Translations under genes and position numbers: made by a program | The notes under the pieces: model-generated | What the model was told of the DNA's origin: nothing | What the model saw: the letters and a program-made list of their open reading frames with translations, nothing else | The model's database searches: none | Shown here: positions 44,967 through 53,685 of the stretch, one piece after another | How positions within the stretch are numbered: the stretch's first letter is position 1 | Layout: each line of letters starts with the position of its first letter | Origin: Gemmatimonadota bacterium | GTDB taxonomy: Bacteria > Gemmatimonadota > Gemmatimonadetes > Gemmatimonadales > GWC2-71-9 | DNA: 64,000 nucleotides | Direction of reading: 5' to 3' | Assembly: GCA_003221985.1 (NCBI GenBank) | Contig: QHUQ01000050.1 | Location: 1 to 64,000 of the forward strand

Positions 44967-45982
44967 GACGCCGCGAGCTGCCAACGTCGTTCCACGCGAG
45001 TGCGCCGATGCGGCTCGACTTCGCCGGCGGATGGAGCGATGTGCCGCCGTTCTCCGCGCGCGAGGGCGGTGTCGTGGTCAACGCCGCGATCGGGTTGCGC
45101 GCGCACGTGGAGCTGGAGTTGGGCGGCGCGCTGCTGCGGCTCGTGTCGGCCGAGCTCGGCGAGACGCTCGAGTGCGCCAACTCGGGTGGCCTCGTCCGCG
45201 GTGGGAAGCTGCCGTTACTCACCGCCGCGTTGCGGATGTTTCCCGTCCTCGGCGGGTTCACGCTGACGACGCGCTGCGACGCGCCGCCCGGGTCGGGGCT
45301 CGGCAGCTCGGGGGCACTGGGCGTCGCGCTGGTTGGCGCGTTGACGCGCGCGCGCCAGGACTCGATGAGCCAGCAGGATGTGGCCGACCAGGCGTGGCAG
45401 ATCGAGACGATCGAGGCGCAGCTGCCCGGCGGCAAACAGGACCAGTACGCCGCCGCCCTGGGTGGCTTTCATCGCCTGACGTTTCGCGATCCGGACGTGG
45501 GCATCGAGCCGCTGACGCTCGATCCGGCATTTGCCGCCGTGTTGGAGCGCCAGACGTTGATTTGCTACACGAACAAGAGCCGCATGTCTGGCGACACGAT
45601 TTCACGAGTCATGGGAGCGTATGACAGAGGCGATTCGAAGGTGACGGGCGCATTGCGAGGATTGAAGGAGACCGGCAACGCCATGGCCGACGCACTGCGC
45701 GCTGCGGATCTGGCACGCGTGGGTGCGTTGCTGACGGAGAATTGGAAGCATCAGCAGGCGCTCGATCCCGGCATGCGAACCGCAGAGATGGCGCAGCTCG
45801 AAGACGCGGCCATCAAGGCCGGCGCGCTCGGTGGAAAGGCGGCCGGTGCGGGAGCCGGCGGGTGCATGTTCTTCGTGATGCGCGGCGACGCGCGCCAGGC
45901 GGCGACCGCAGTCGCCGGGGGCAAGCACGGCGCCAAGGTGCTGCCGCTCTCGTGGACTAGCGAAGGAGTCCGCACGTGGTGA
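44963..45982 (+). CDS. GHMP-family sugar kinase (HddA-like)
   Basis: 339 residues, start ATG 44963. MRLDFAGGWSDVPPFSAREG near the N-terminus, the phosphate loop PGSGLGSSGAL, and the C-terminal GKAAGAGAGGCMFFVM motif match the D-glycero-D-manno-heptose-7-phosphate kinase/L-fucose-kinase-like group. It probably phosphorylates a sugar released by the neighbouring hydrolases or lyase. The exact substrate cannot be read. The heparinase-like gene starts within its last codons. Confidence 0.85.
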   Translation: MRRRELPTSFHASAPMRLDFAGGWSDVPPFSAREGGVVVNAAIGLRAHVELELGGALLRLVSAELGETLECANSGGLVRGGKLPLLTAALRMFPVLGGFTLTTRCDAPPGSGLGSSGALGVALVGALTRARQDSMSQQDVADQAWQIETIEAQLPGGKQDQYAAALGGFHRLTFRDPDVGIEPLTLDPAFAAVLERQTLICYTNKSRMSGDTISRVMGAYDRGDSKVTGALRGLKETGNAMADALRAADLARVGALLTENWKHQQALDPGMRTAEMAQLEDAAIKAGALGGKAAGAGAGGCMFFVMRGDARQAATAVAGGKHGAKVLPLSWTSEGVRTW

Positions 45983-48774
45983 CGGCGGAAGAGCTGGCCG
46001 CACGCGCGGAAGTCGTGAACGGCTCCGCCGATCTGCGGGCGCTGCTCGCGCACTTGCGGGCGAGCGCTGCTCCGGTCGTGCAGCGTATGCCGATCATCCC
46101 GGAACAGAAGGCGCTGCTTACGACCGACGGCGGCTTCTGCCCCGAGGATGGCACGGCGCTCACGTTCGATCCGTGGAATCCCACCGACCATCGATGTCCG
46201 GAGTGCCGCAAGGTCTGGCGGGGCGAACGCCACGACTGGTCGTGGGCGCGCTATCAGCACCTCTGGCTGGCGGAGCGCGCTGCGCACCTCGCGACGCTCG
46301 CGGCGCTCGGCGGTCCCGACGACCGCTCGGCCGCCGCACGTGCGCGTGACATTCTCAACGCATATGCCGAACGCTACTGGCGCTACCCCAACCGCGACAA
46401 CGTGCTGGGGCCGAGCCGCCTCTTCTTCTCGACCTACCTGGAATCGGTTTGGGTGTGCAATTACGTCGCTGCGGCGACATTGCTGCGAGCCAGCGCTCAG
46501 CTCGACGATGCCACGGCGCGGGCCGTGAACCAGGTGACGGAAGAAGCCGCGACCGTGATCGGCGATTACGATGAGTCGTTCTCGAACCGGCAGACCTGGA
46601 ACAATGCGGCGCTCGCGGCCGTCGCCGTGTGGTTCGAAGACGAGGAGCTGGCCCAACGCGTCATCGAGGGAGATACGGGTCTCATCGCGCACCTGATGCG
46701 TGGCTATGGGCGCGACGGGATGTGGTACGAAGGCGAGAACTATCACCTGTTCGCGCTGCGCGGTCTGCTGACCGGAGCAGGATGGGCGCGCCTCGCGGGG
46801 GTCGATTTCGTCGCGGACGAACGCCTGGCAATGCGAATGCGGCTGGCGTTGCGCGCACCGTCGCTGACGGCGCTGCCCGACTTCACGTTTCCCGCACGTA
46901 AGGACTCGCGCTTCGGTATGTCGCTGGCACAGCCGGCGTATGTCGAGCTGTGGGAAATCGGCCTTGCGAGACTCGGGATGCGAGATGCGGGAAACGAGAT
47001 GCGGGATGTCGCCGCGTGGCTTCATGCCTTGTATTCAATACCGCCCGCTCCGCGCGAACTGTCCGAATCGTATCTGCACGATGCTCCCATCGATCGCATC
47101 CCGCATCCCGTATCCCGCATCTCGCTTTCGTGGTGCTCGTTGCTCGAGATGCTTCCTGAGCTTCCCGCGAGCGACGCGCCATGGGAGCCGAAGAGCGTCT
47201 TGCTCGAGAGCCAGGGGCTCGCCGTACTCCGCAACAAGGGACGGTATGTCAGTCTCGAGTGCGGGCCGCCTGGGGGCGGGCACGGGCATCCGGACCGCCT
47301 GCATTTGACGCTGCACGCGGAGAGCGTTTATTGGCTTCCCGATCCCGGCACCGGACAGTACGTCACGCGTGACCTTTTCTGGTATCGCTCGACGCTCGCG
47401 CATAACGCGCCGCGACTCGACGGCGCGTCGCAGACGCCCGGGAACGCCAGCTGCGAATGCTTTGATGATCAGGACGACTGGGCTTGGGTGCGGGGGCGCT
47501 TCGAGAGTTTGACGCGGACGATCACCGCGGGTCCCGCCTATGTCGTCGACGTCCTCGATCTCTCCGCAGGTGAGGAGCACCAGCTCGAATTGCCGTGGCA
47601 CTTTGCCGGTCGTGGATCAGTGGCAACCAAAGGGCGGTGGGTGACGGACGAGCTCCCCGACGAATTCGTCACGCGCGTGCAACGATTCATTCCGAACGCG
47701 TCCGATGGGGGCTCGATCGTCCTGTCGCATGGGCAGGGGTCCGCGCAACTGACCGCGCATCTCGTGTTTGCCGGGGAATTGCTGGAGGTCGAGGGGCCGG
47801 GCCTCCCGGGCCGTCATGAACGGGCGCGTTTCTACGTGGTGCGGGCCCGCGGCCGCAACGCCCGTGTCGTCACCGTGCTGGAGCCACATGCGAATGGGCC
47901 CGCCATTCGTGCGGTGCAGGTGCGGGGCGACGTGGTAGAGATTGAAACGACATCCGGTATCGACCGGCATCGCTTCGGCGGCGCGGAGTGGGTGGTCGAA
48001 CAGGAGGGCCAGGCGCCGCGGGGGCTGCGCGGAGCCCGCGAAGCCGCGCCGCCGTTCGTCCCGCTGCTCGAGATTGACGTGCCGACGCCGGTCGCGGCGC
48101 CGGCGTTCCGTGTGGGTGCTCCTCCACCGCTCGACGGCACGCTCGAGGGCTTCGAATTGTCCGAACCGCTCGAGCTCGCGCTGGAAGATCAGTACCGGCG
48201 CAGCGAGGATGCGTATCCCGGCCCCGAGGATCTCTCCGCCATCGCGTACGCCGCGTGGGATAATGCGGCGCTGTATCTCGCGGTGGCGGTCACCAAACCC
48301 GACGTTTTTCTGCGGCCGGCCGGCTCGGCTCCGCTCAAGCTGGACAACGAGCCGGATGACATCCATTCCGACGGGCTCCAGGTCTATCTCGGCGCCGCTC
48401 GCGGCTCGTCAGAAGGGGGGAAGAACGGCGCGACTCCGCCTGCCGCCGGATATCTGATCGTGCCGAATCAGGACGGACATACCGTGCGCGCCAGCACCAC
48501 GAGCGACTCGCGGGACGCAAATCCCGCCGGCGTCAGCGGCGCGTGGCGTCGCACCGACGTCGGCTACTGCGTGACCGTGGCGATCCCGTGGCCCGACGGC
48601 GTGCACCCGCATGCGGGGGGCCGGGCACGCTTTGATCTGATCGTGAACGAGATGCTGCCGGGCCGCCTGCGGCGCGTCGGGCAGCTCGTGTGGAGCGGCG
48701 GAGGCGGCTGGGTATGGCTGCGCGGCGATCGCCAGGAGCCGGCGCGCTTCGGGATTCTGGAGCTGGTGGGATGA
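45976..48774 (+). CDS. Heparinase II/III-like polysaccharide lyase with C-terminal CBM9-like domain
   Basis: 932 residues from GTG 45976. Residues of about 120-330 form an alpha-helical toroid (FSTYLESVWVCNYVAAATLL, GRDGMWYEGENYHLFALRGL). The beta-sandwich heparinase II/III domain follows (ECGPPGGGHGHPDRLHLTLH, VYWLPDPGTGQYVTRDLFWY), with candidate catalytic Tyr and His residues. From about residue 720 a CBM9-like sugar-binding domain appears (DDIHSDGLQVYLGA). No clear signal peptide is seen. An in-frame insert encoded by repeat family C (46981-47124) lies between the two catalytic regions. TrmJ starts at its stop codon. Confidence 0.85.
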   Translation: MVTAEELAARAEVVNGSADLRALLAHLRASAAPVVQRMPIIPEQKALLTTDGGFCPEDGTALTFDPWNPTDHRCPECRKVWRGERHDWSWARYQHLWLAERAAHLATLAALGGPDDRSAAARARDILNAYAERYWRYPNRDNVLGPSRLFFSTYLESVWVCNYVAAATLLRASAQLDDATARAVNQVTEEAATVIGDYDESFSNRQTWNNAALAAVAVWFEDEELAQRVIEGDTGLIAHLMRGYGRDGMWYEGENYHLFALRGLLTGAGWARLAGVDFVADERLAMRMRLALRAPSLTALPDFTFPARKDSRFGMSLAQPAYVELWEIGLARLGMRDAGNEMRDVAAWLHALYSIPPAPRELSESYLHDAPIDRIPHPVSRISLSWCSLLEMLPELPASDAPWEPKSVLLESQGLAVLRNKGRYVSLECGPPGGGHGHPDRLHLTLHAESVYWLPDPGTGQYVTRDLFWYRSTLAHNAPRLDGASQTPGNASCECFDDQDDWAWVRGRFESLTRTITAGPAYVVDVLDLSAGEEHQLELPWHFAGRGSVATKGRWVTDELPDEFVTRVQRFIPNASDGGSIVLSHGQGSAQLTAHLVFAGELLEVEGPGLPGRHERARFYVVRARGRNARVVTVLEPHANGPAIRAVQVRGDVVEIETTSGIDRHRFGGAEWVVEQEGQAPRGLRGAREAAPPFVPLLEIDVPTPVAAPAFRVGAPPPLDGTLEGFELSEPLELALEDQYRRSEDAYPGPEDLSAIAYAAWDNAALYLAVAVTKPDVFLRPAGSAPLKLDNEPDDIHSDGLQVYLGAARGSSEGGKNGATPPAAGYLIVPNQDGHTVRASTTSDSRDANPAGVSGAWRRTDVGYCVTVAIPWPDGVHPHAGGRARFDLIVNEMLPGRLRRVGQLVWSGGGGWVWLRGDRQEPARFGILELVG
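46981..47124. repeat. Repeat family C: 28-bp inverted repeat of 7-bp units inside the heparinase-like gene
   Basis: The left arm (46981-47008) is CGAGATG, CGGGAAA, CGAGATG, CGGGATG. The right arm (47097-47124) is its inverse with 26 of 28 matches. The arms are 88 bp apart, all in frame, and encode MRDAGNEMRD and RIPHPVSRIS. The architecture, inverted arms of short direct units, is the same as families A and B but with a different unit. Confidence 0.85.
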
Positions 48775-49517
48775 TTACCGTCGTTCTGCACGAGCCCCAG
48801 GACCTCGTCAACATCGCGCACGTCGTGCGCGGCATGAAGAACTTCGGCTTGCGCGATCTGCGGCTCGTGCATCCGCGCGAGTATGAGGCGTATCGCGTCG
48901 AGGGGATCGCGCATCAGACGCAGGATGTGCTGGCGCGCGTGCAAACCTTCGCGTCGTTGGAGGAGGCGCTCGCCGACGCCATGCACATCGTCGGGTTCAC
49001 GGCACGGGGGCGGACGGCGAAGCGCAATCTCCAACGGCCGCGCGACGCGGCAGCCGAGATCGTCGCGTTGGCCGAGAGCGGTACGGTGGCGCTGCTGTTC
49101 GGCCGCGAAGACAAGGGTCTGTCCAACGAGGCGCTCGATCGCTGTCATCGCGTGGTGACGATCCCCAGCGATCCCGGCTACGCCTCGCTCAACCTGGGCC
49201 ACGCCGTCATCATCATGCTCTACGAATTGGCGCTCGCGCGCGGCGCCGAGGCGCGTCCGTTCAAGGAGCCGCGCCGTACGTCGGAGCCGGCGGTCGCCGC
49301 GGACCTCGAGCGGCTCTTCGCGGACGTCGCGAAGGCGCTCCATGCAATCGAGTTCTTCAAGACCCGCAATGCCGACGGCGTCATGCGCACGATGCGCGAG
49401 ATCGCCCATCGCGCGCCGCTGGATGCCCGTGAGGTCATGCTGCTGCGCGCGATGGCCATCGAGGTGACGAAATACGGTGAACGACTGGCGCGTTCCGGGC
49501 TTCACGTCGACCGCTAG
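48771..49517 (+). CDS. trmJ: tRNA (cytidine/uridine-2'-O-)-methyltransferase, TrmJ-like
   Basis: 248 residues from ATG 48771 (ATGA overlap with the lyase gene). The SpoU/SPOUT fold shows VLHEPQDLVNIAHVVRGMKN (motif 1), ALLFGREDKGLSNEAL (motif 2) and IPSDPGYASLNLGHAVIIML (motif 3 with the knot). The family 2'-O-methylates nucleotide 32 of tRNAs using S-adenosylmethionine. The C-terminal helical extension has ALHAIEFFKTRNADGVMRTM, as in TrmJ. Coupling to a lyase gene appears accidental. Confidence 0.87.
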   Translation: MITVVLHEPQDLVNIAHVVRGMKNFGLRDLRLVHPREYEAYRVEGIAHQTQDVLARVQTFASLEEALADAMHIVGFTARGRTAKRNLQRPRDAAAEIVALAESGTVALLFGREDKGLSNEALDRCHRVVTIPSDPGYASLNLGHAVIIMLYELALARGAEARPFKEPRRTSEPAVAADLERLFADVAKALHAIEFFKTRNADGVMRTMREIAHRAPLDAREVMLLRAMAIEVTKYGERLARSGLHVDR

Positions 49518-50628
49518 CAAGCGGCCCGACGCGATGTTTGGCTCGCCCGCGTTAATCACGCGGGCGTCGGGGTGCCGCGTCTGGGATCCCGAGGGCCGCG
49601 AGTACGTCGATTACGTCATGGCGCTGGGCGCGGTGGCGCTGGGGTATGGGCATCCCGCCGTCAATCGGGCGGCGGAGGCCGCGATCGCGGCCGGCGTCGT
49701 GGGTCCGTTGCCGCCCGTCGCCGAGCAGCAGCTCGCGGAGGCATTGGCCGAGCGGATCCCGTGGCTCGAGCACGTGCGCTTTCTCAAGACGGGGGCGGAA
49801 GCGGTTGCCGCAGCGGTGCGACTCGCGCGCGTCGCCACCGGCCGCGAGCAGGTGTTGGGCTGCGGCTACCACGGCTGGCTCGACTGGTGCCAGGGGGCGA
49901 CCGAAGGCGTGCCCGCCGGAGTGCGCGAGCTGTTCGCGGAGTTGCCCTTCAACGACGTCGTCGCGGGCCGCGAGCTGATCCGGGAGCGCGCCGCGCGCCT
50001 GGCCGCAGTCGTCGTCGAGCCGGTGATCGTGTCCGAGCCTTCCCGCGAATGGCTGCAGATGCTGCGCGCGGAGACGGAGCGGGCGGGTGCGGTGCTGATC
50101 CTCGATGAAATCAAGACGGCGTTCCGGCTCGCGATCGGTGGCGCGGTGGCGCGCTACGAGATCCGGCCGGCGCCGGATCTCGTCGTGCTGGGGAAAGCGC
50201 TCGCGAATGGATTCCCGCTCGCCGTGGTGGGCGGCCGGGCGGATCTCATGGCCGCGGCGGCCCGCACCTGGATCTCATCGACGCTGGCGACCGAAGGGGT
50301 GGCACTGGCCGCCGCGGGGGCGACCCTGGAGGTGTTCGTCCGCGACGATGTATGCGGGCATCTCCATCGCGTGGGCACGCGGTTGCTGCACGGCCTGCAC
50401 GATCTGCAGCGGCGCCATGCCGGAGTGATCACGGGCGTCGCCGGCATCGCCGAGATGTGCTTTCTGCATTATGCGACGGAAGATCTGGCGCACCGCGCCG
50501 CGCTCGCGGCCGCCAAGCGCGGGCTGCTGTTCAAGCGCACGGCGTACAACTTCGTGTCGCTCGCCCATGACGACGCGACGGTCGATCGAACCGTCGCGAT
50601 CCTCGACGAGGCGCTGCGGGAGATCTAG
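49477..50628 (+). CDS. Class-III PLP aminotransferase, glutamate-1-semialdehyde aminomutase-like
   Basis: 383 residues from GTG 49477, overlapping trmJ by 41 bp; ATG 49534 is an alternative. FGSPALITRASGCRVWDPEG and YVDYVMALGAVALGYGHPAV mark the N-terminus. LILDEIKTAFRLAIGG carries the PLP-contacting aspartate, and VVLGKALANGFPLAVVGG has the Schiff-base lysine. It resembles HemL but is shorter, and nothing nearby points to haem synthesis, so a role in transaminating another amino or sugar substrate is as likely. Its stop overlaps that of the convergent Yip1-like gene. Confidence 0.82.
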   Translation: MNDWRVPGFTSTASKRPDAMFGSPALITRASGCRVWDPEGREYVDYVMALGAVALGYGHPAVNRAAEAAIAAGVVGPLPPVAEQQLAEALAERIPWLEHVRFLKTGAEAVAAAVRLARVATGREQVLGCGYHGWLDWCQGATEGVPAGVRELFAELPFNDVVAGRELIRERAARLAAVVVEPVIVSEPSREWLQMLRAETERAGAVLILDEIKTAFRLAIGGAVARYEIRPAPDLVVLGKALANGFPLAVVGGRADLMAAAARTWISSTLATEGVALAAAGATLEVFVRDDVCGHLHRVGTRLLHGLHDLQRRHAGVITGVAGIAEMCFLHYATEDLAHRAALAAAKRGLLFKRTAYNFVSLAHDDATVDRTVAILDEALREI

Positions 50629-51200
50629 AACGCCGTGAGAATCGCTTCCGCGATCAGCGAGACGACGATGAAGATGATGATCACCACGGCCGTATAGCCC
50701 ATCGCGCGATCCTTGGGGACCTTCATCACGATCGGCAACCCGACATACAGCAAGACCAGGCTGTATAGCCTGAAGATCCAGCTGACGAGGTATAACGCCG
50801 GAATCAGCATGAAAATGCCACCCAGCCACGCCGCAGTGCTGGCGTAGGCGGCAGCTTTCAGCCCCTGCACGTCGTTGCGCTGCCCGCCAAACCCCGGCGC
50901 GAGCAGGCTGATGACCCTGGAGAGCACGAAGACGCTGAGCAACGCGAGCACGTAGCCCGCGACGCCGCGCGATATCGCGGTGGTGAGCGATACCGAGCTG
51001 GTGAGCGAGGTGAACGCGATCCGCTGGCCGAAGATGAACAGGCCGATCACCGAGGCGATCGGGCCGATGGTGGCGAGCGGAATGACATACTTGCCCCAGA
51101 TTTCACCGGGCTTGGTGAACTCCGCATCGATTTCTTTCCACGTAGCGCGTGGCTCGAGCAGGATGCCCTTCACGCGGCTGATCAGCGTCTCCATCGCCAT
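50625..51200 (-). CDS. Yip1-family membrane protein
   Basis: 191 residues from ATG 51200, preceded by GGGGAG. The N-terminus (SRVKGILLEPRATWKEIDAE) and five hydrophobic helices (VIPLATIGPIASVIGLFIFG, GYVLALLSVFVLSRVISLLA, LIPALYLVSWIF, LVLLYVGLPIVMKVP, YTAVVIIIFIVVSLIAEAIL) fit the Yip1 domain family. The role in bacteria is unknown. It is a single gene between the aminotransferase and the divergent amidohydrolase operon. Confidence 0.8.
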   Translation of the reverse strand: MAMETLISRVKGILLEPRATWKEIDAEFTKPGEIWGKYVIPLATIGPIASVIGLFIFGQRIAFTSLTSSVSLTTAISRGVAGYVLALLSVFVLSRVISLLAPGFGGQRNDVQGLKAAAYASTAAWLGGIFMLIPALYLVSWIFRLYSLVLLYVGLPIVMKVPKDRAMGYTAVVIIIFIVVSLIAEAILTAF

Positions 51201-51248
51201 CGAGTTCTCCCCCCTCGGGACGCCCCCAAGATAAAAGGACCGTAGATT

Positions 51249-52055
51249 GTGGCAATGCTGATCGACGTCCATGCGCACTTTTACCATGCACGGACGCCCC
51301 GCGCGGACTGGCGGGAGCGCAATGACAGCCGTCTCGCGGCCGGGAGTAAGATAGGCATCTCGGTCCACGTTGCCTCGATCCTCGGCAGCTTTGGCTTCAC
51401 GTCGCCGACCTATTTCCCATCGCCCCGCGATGTCACAGCCGGGAACGACGCGCTGCTCGCGCTGCAGCACGCGCATCCCGACCGCATCCGCGGCTACGTC
51501 TGCGTGAATCCCAACTACACCGCGCATGCGCGCGCCGAGATCGTGCGCTGCCTCGATGCCGGCATGATCGGGATCAAGCTGGCGGCGAGCCGGCGAGCGG
51601 ACGATCCGCTGCTCGATCCGATCGCCGTGCTCGCGTTGCAACGCCGCGTCCCCGTGTTACAGCACATTTGGCAGCATCGCCGCGGTGATCGACCGGGCCA
51701 GGAGGCATCGGACGCAGGTGAATTGTGTACGCTCGCGCGGCGCCATCCGGATGTCGCGTTCATCCTCGCCCACATCGGCGGCGGGGGCGACTGGCTGCAT
51801 TCCCTGCACGCCGTGGCCGACGTGCCCAACGTCCACGTCGATCTCTCGGGCAGCGGCGTGGACGGCGGCATGCTCGAAGCGTGCCTCGCGAGCGCCGGCG
51901 TGAATCGCCTCTTGTGGGGCAGCGACATCACGATGGACACCGCTTGGGCGAAGCTGCGCTATCTCGAGACGCTGCTATCCAGAGACGATCTGGCGTTGGT
52001 GCGCTGGAAGAACGCGGCGCGCATCTTCCCGGCCGGCGCCTTTCCAGCCGACTGA
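51249..52055 (+). CDS. Amidohydrolase-2 family metal-dependent hydrolase
   Basis: 268 residues from GTG 51249 with AAAGGA about 9 bp upstream; ATG 51255 is an alternative. The TIM-barrel metal ligands are all visible: HAH in LIDVHAHFYH, histidine in VPVLQHIWQH, histidine in FILAHIGGGGDW, and the catalytic aspartate in LLWGSDITMD. Family members are decarboxylases or lactonases (ACMSD-like). It opens a six-gene operon and is immediately followed by a paralogue lacking these ligands. Confidence 0.85.
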   Translation: MAMLIDVHAHFYHARTPRADWRERNDSRLAAGSKIGISVHVASILGSFGFTSPTYFPSPRDVTAGNDALLALQHAHPDRIRGYVCVNPNYTAHARAEIVRCLDAGMIGIKLAASRRADDPLLDPIAVLALQRRVPVLQHIWQHRRGDRPGQEASDAGELCTLARRHPDVAFILAHIGGGGDWLHSLHAVADVPNVHVDLSGSGVDGGMLEACLASAGVNRLLWGSDITMDTAWAKLRYLETLLSRDDLALVRWKNAARIFPAGAFPAD

Positions 52056-52825
52056 TGCGCACCGACTGCAACGCGTTCCTCGGCGCCTATCCCTGGCGCA
52101 AAGTCCCCGGGACCTCACCCGACGCGCTCGTCAAAGCGCTCGATCGCACCGCGATTGACGTCGCCTGGATCACGCACTTGCCGAGCCTCTTCTGGCGCGA
52201 TCCCACCGAAGGCAACGCGTGGCTGTATCACACGGCCCGCGCGGAGAAGCGGTTCAAGCCGGTCCCAACCGTGCACCCCGGATTGCCGCAATGGGAGCAG
52301 GTGCTCGCTGACGCCGCCAATGGCGGTGCGCCCGCGGTGCGCTGTGATCCACTCTACCTGGGACTCGAGCCGGCGGGCGGTGAAATGCGAGTCCTCGCCG
52401 CTGCCTGTGGCGCGGCGCGTCTCTCCTTGATGCTCGCGGTACGGCTGGAGGACGGACGGCAGCGCCATGCGCACGATCGGGTCGGCGAGCTGCCGGCCGC
52501 CGCAGTGCGGGCGCTGATTCGCAGTGATCCCGAGGTGCGGCTGCTCGTGACGCACGCCGACCGCGCGTTTGTCGAGGAGGTTCACTTCGGCTCGACACCG
52601 GAGGAGGCGCGGCGCATCTGGTGGGACATCTGCTGGATCTGGGGCCCACCCGAGGATCACCTCGCCACGTTGCTGGACACCATCGGTGTCGAGCGATTCG
52701 TCTTCGGGACGGGGCAACCGCTGCGGCTGCCGGAGACCAGCGTCGCGAAGCTCGATCTCCTGGATCTGTCGGCCGAGAAGCGCGACGCCATCGAGTCCAA
52801 GAACCTTCAAGGGCTGACGGCCTGA
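52055..52825 (+). CDS. Amidohydrolase-fold protein lacking metal ligands
   Basis: 256 residues from ATG 52055 (TGATG overlap). The overall barrel sequence parallels the preceding gene (LLVTHADRAFVEEVHFGSTP, VERFVFGTGQPLRLPETSVA), but the N-terminal HxH is replaced by DCNAFLG, and the catalytic aspartate position reads GTGQP. Hydrolysis by the usual metal mechanism is therefore unlikely. It may be a regulatory or structural partner of the active neighbour. Confidence 0.7.
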   Translation: MRTDCNAFLGAYPWRKVPGTSPDALVKALDRTAIDVAWITHLPSLFWRDPTEGNAWLYHTARAEKRFKPVPTVHPGLPQWEQVLADAANGGAPAVRCDPLYLGLEPAGGEMRVLAAACGAARLSLMLAVRLEDGRQRHAHDRVGELPAAAVRALIRSDPEVRLLVTHADRAFVEEVHFGSTPEEARRIWWDICWIWGPPEDHLATLLDTIGVERFVFGTGQPLRLPETSVAKLDLLDLSAEKRDAIESKNLQGLTA

Positions 52826-53685
52826 TCGAACGTCTGGAGTGGTCGCTGATCCCCGCGGTGCCCGTTCCGTTTCGAGGCTCGCAGATCGACGTGGAGGCGC
52901 AGCGAACGTATGCGACCTGGATGGCACGCCAGGCTGTCGCCGGCGTCGCGGTGTGGGCGCACACCGGTCGCGGCCCGCACTTGTCGGCCGAGCAACGCCG
53001 GCTGGTGCTCTCGACGTGGCGCAGCGCGCTGCCCGGCAAGGTCATCGTGGCGGGGGCAAACGCAGTCGAGATGGCCCGCGATGCCAAGCGTGGGGGCGCC
53101 GATGCACTGCTGGCATTTCCGCGCCGGGCTCATGCAGTTGACTACCATCAGGAATTGGGGCGCGAGCTGCCGGTGATCGCGTTCCACTTATACGAAGCGG
53201 CCGGCGGCGTAGACTACGACAACGAGACGCTGCACGGGATTCTGTCGCTCCCCGCCGTCATCGGCATCAAAGTCGCCACGCTCGATTCCGTGATGACGTT
53301 TCAGCGCGTTGCGGCCGTCATGCGGGACCATCCGGACAAGTTGTTGATCACCGGGGAAGACCGGTTCCTCGGCTACTCGCTCATGATGGGAGCGCGCGCC
53401 GCGTTGATCGGGATGGGCGCGGCGTTGACGGAGCTGCAGGCATTGCTGCTGCGCGCGTTTGCGAGCGGAGACGACCACGCATTTCTCCGCCTTGCGGCGT
53501 TGCTGGACGCGTTCAGCCAGGCGACGTTCCGAGACCCGATGGAAGGCTACATCCGGCGCATGCTGTGGGCATTGGCGGCAGAGGGCGTGATTCCCGACGA
53601 AGCCTGCGACGACCCATGGGGTCCCGCATTGCCGGATTCCGATCGAGACATCGTTCGCCGCGCGGTGCGCGAGGCTCGCGGATGA
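52822..53685 (+). CDS. Dihydrodipicolinate synthase family (DapA-like) aldolase
   Basis: About 288 residues. No ATG, GTG or TTG lies in frame ahead of the conserved start (SLIPAVPVPFRGSQIDVEAQ); a CTG at 52822, overlapping the previous TGA, is the likely start. GANAVEMARDAKRGGADALL and AVIGIKVATLD with the Schiff-base lysine mark the class-I aldolase barrel. The tyrosine usually in a YN-P motif is in FHLYEAAGG instead. Substrates in this family include 2-keto-3-deoxy acids and hydroxyproline products. It is an operon member with the oxidoreductase gene next. Confidence 0.82.
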   Translation: MIERLEWSLIPAVPVPFRGSQIDVEAQRTYATWMARQAVAGVAVWAHTGRGPHLSAEQRRLVLSTWRSALPGKVIVAGANAVEMARDAKRGGADALLAFPRRAHAVDYHQELGRELPVIAFHLYEAAGGVDYDNETLHGILSLPAVIGIKVATLDSVMTFQRVAAVMRDHPDKLLITGEDRFLGYSLMMGARAALIGMGAALTELQALLLRAFASGDDHAFLRLAALLDAFSQATFRDPMEGYIRRMLWALAAEGVIPDEACDDPWGPALPDSDRDIVRRAVREARG

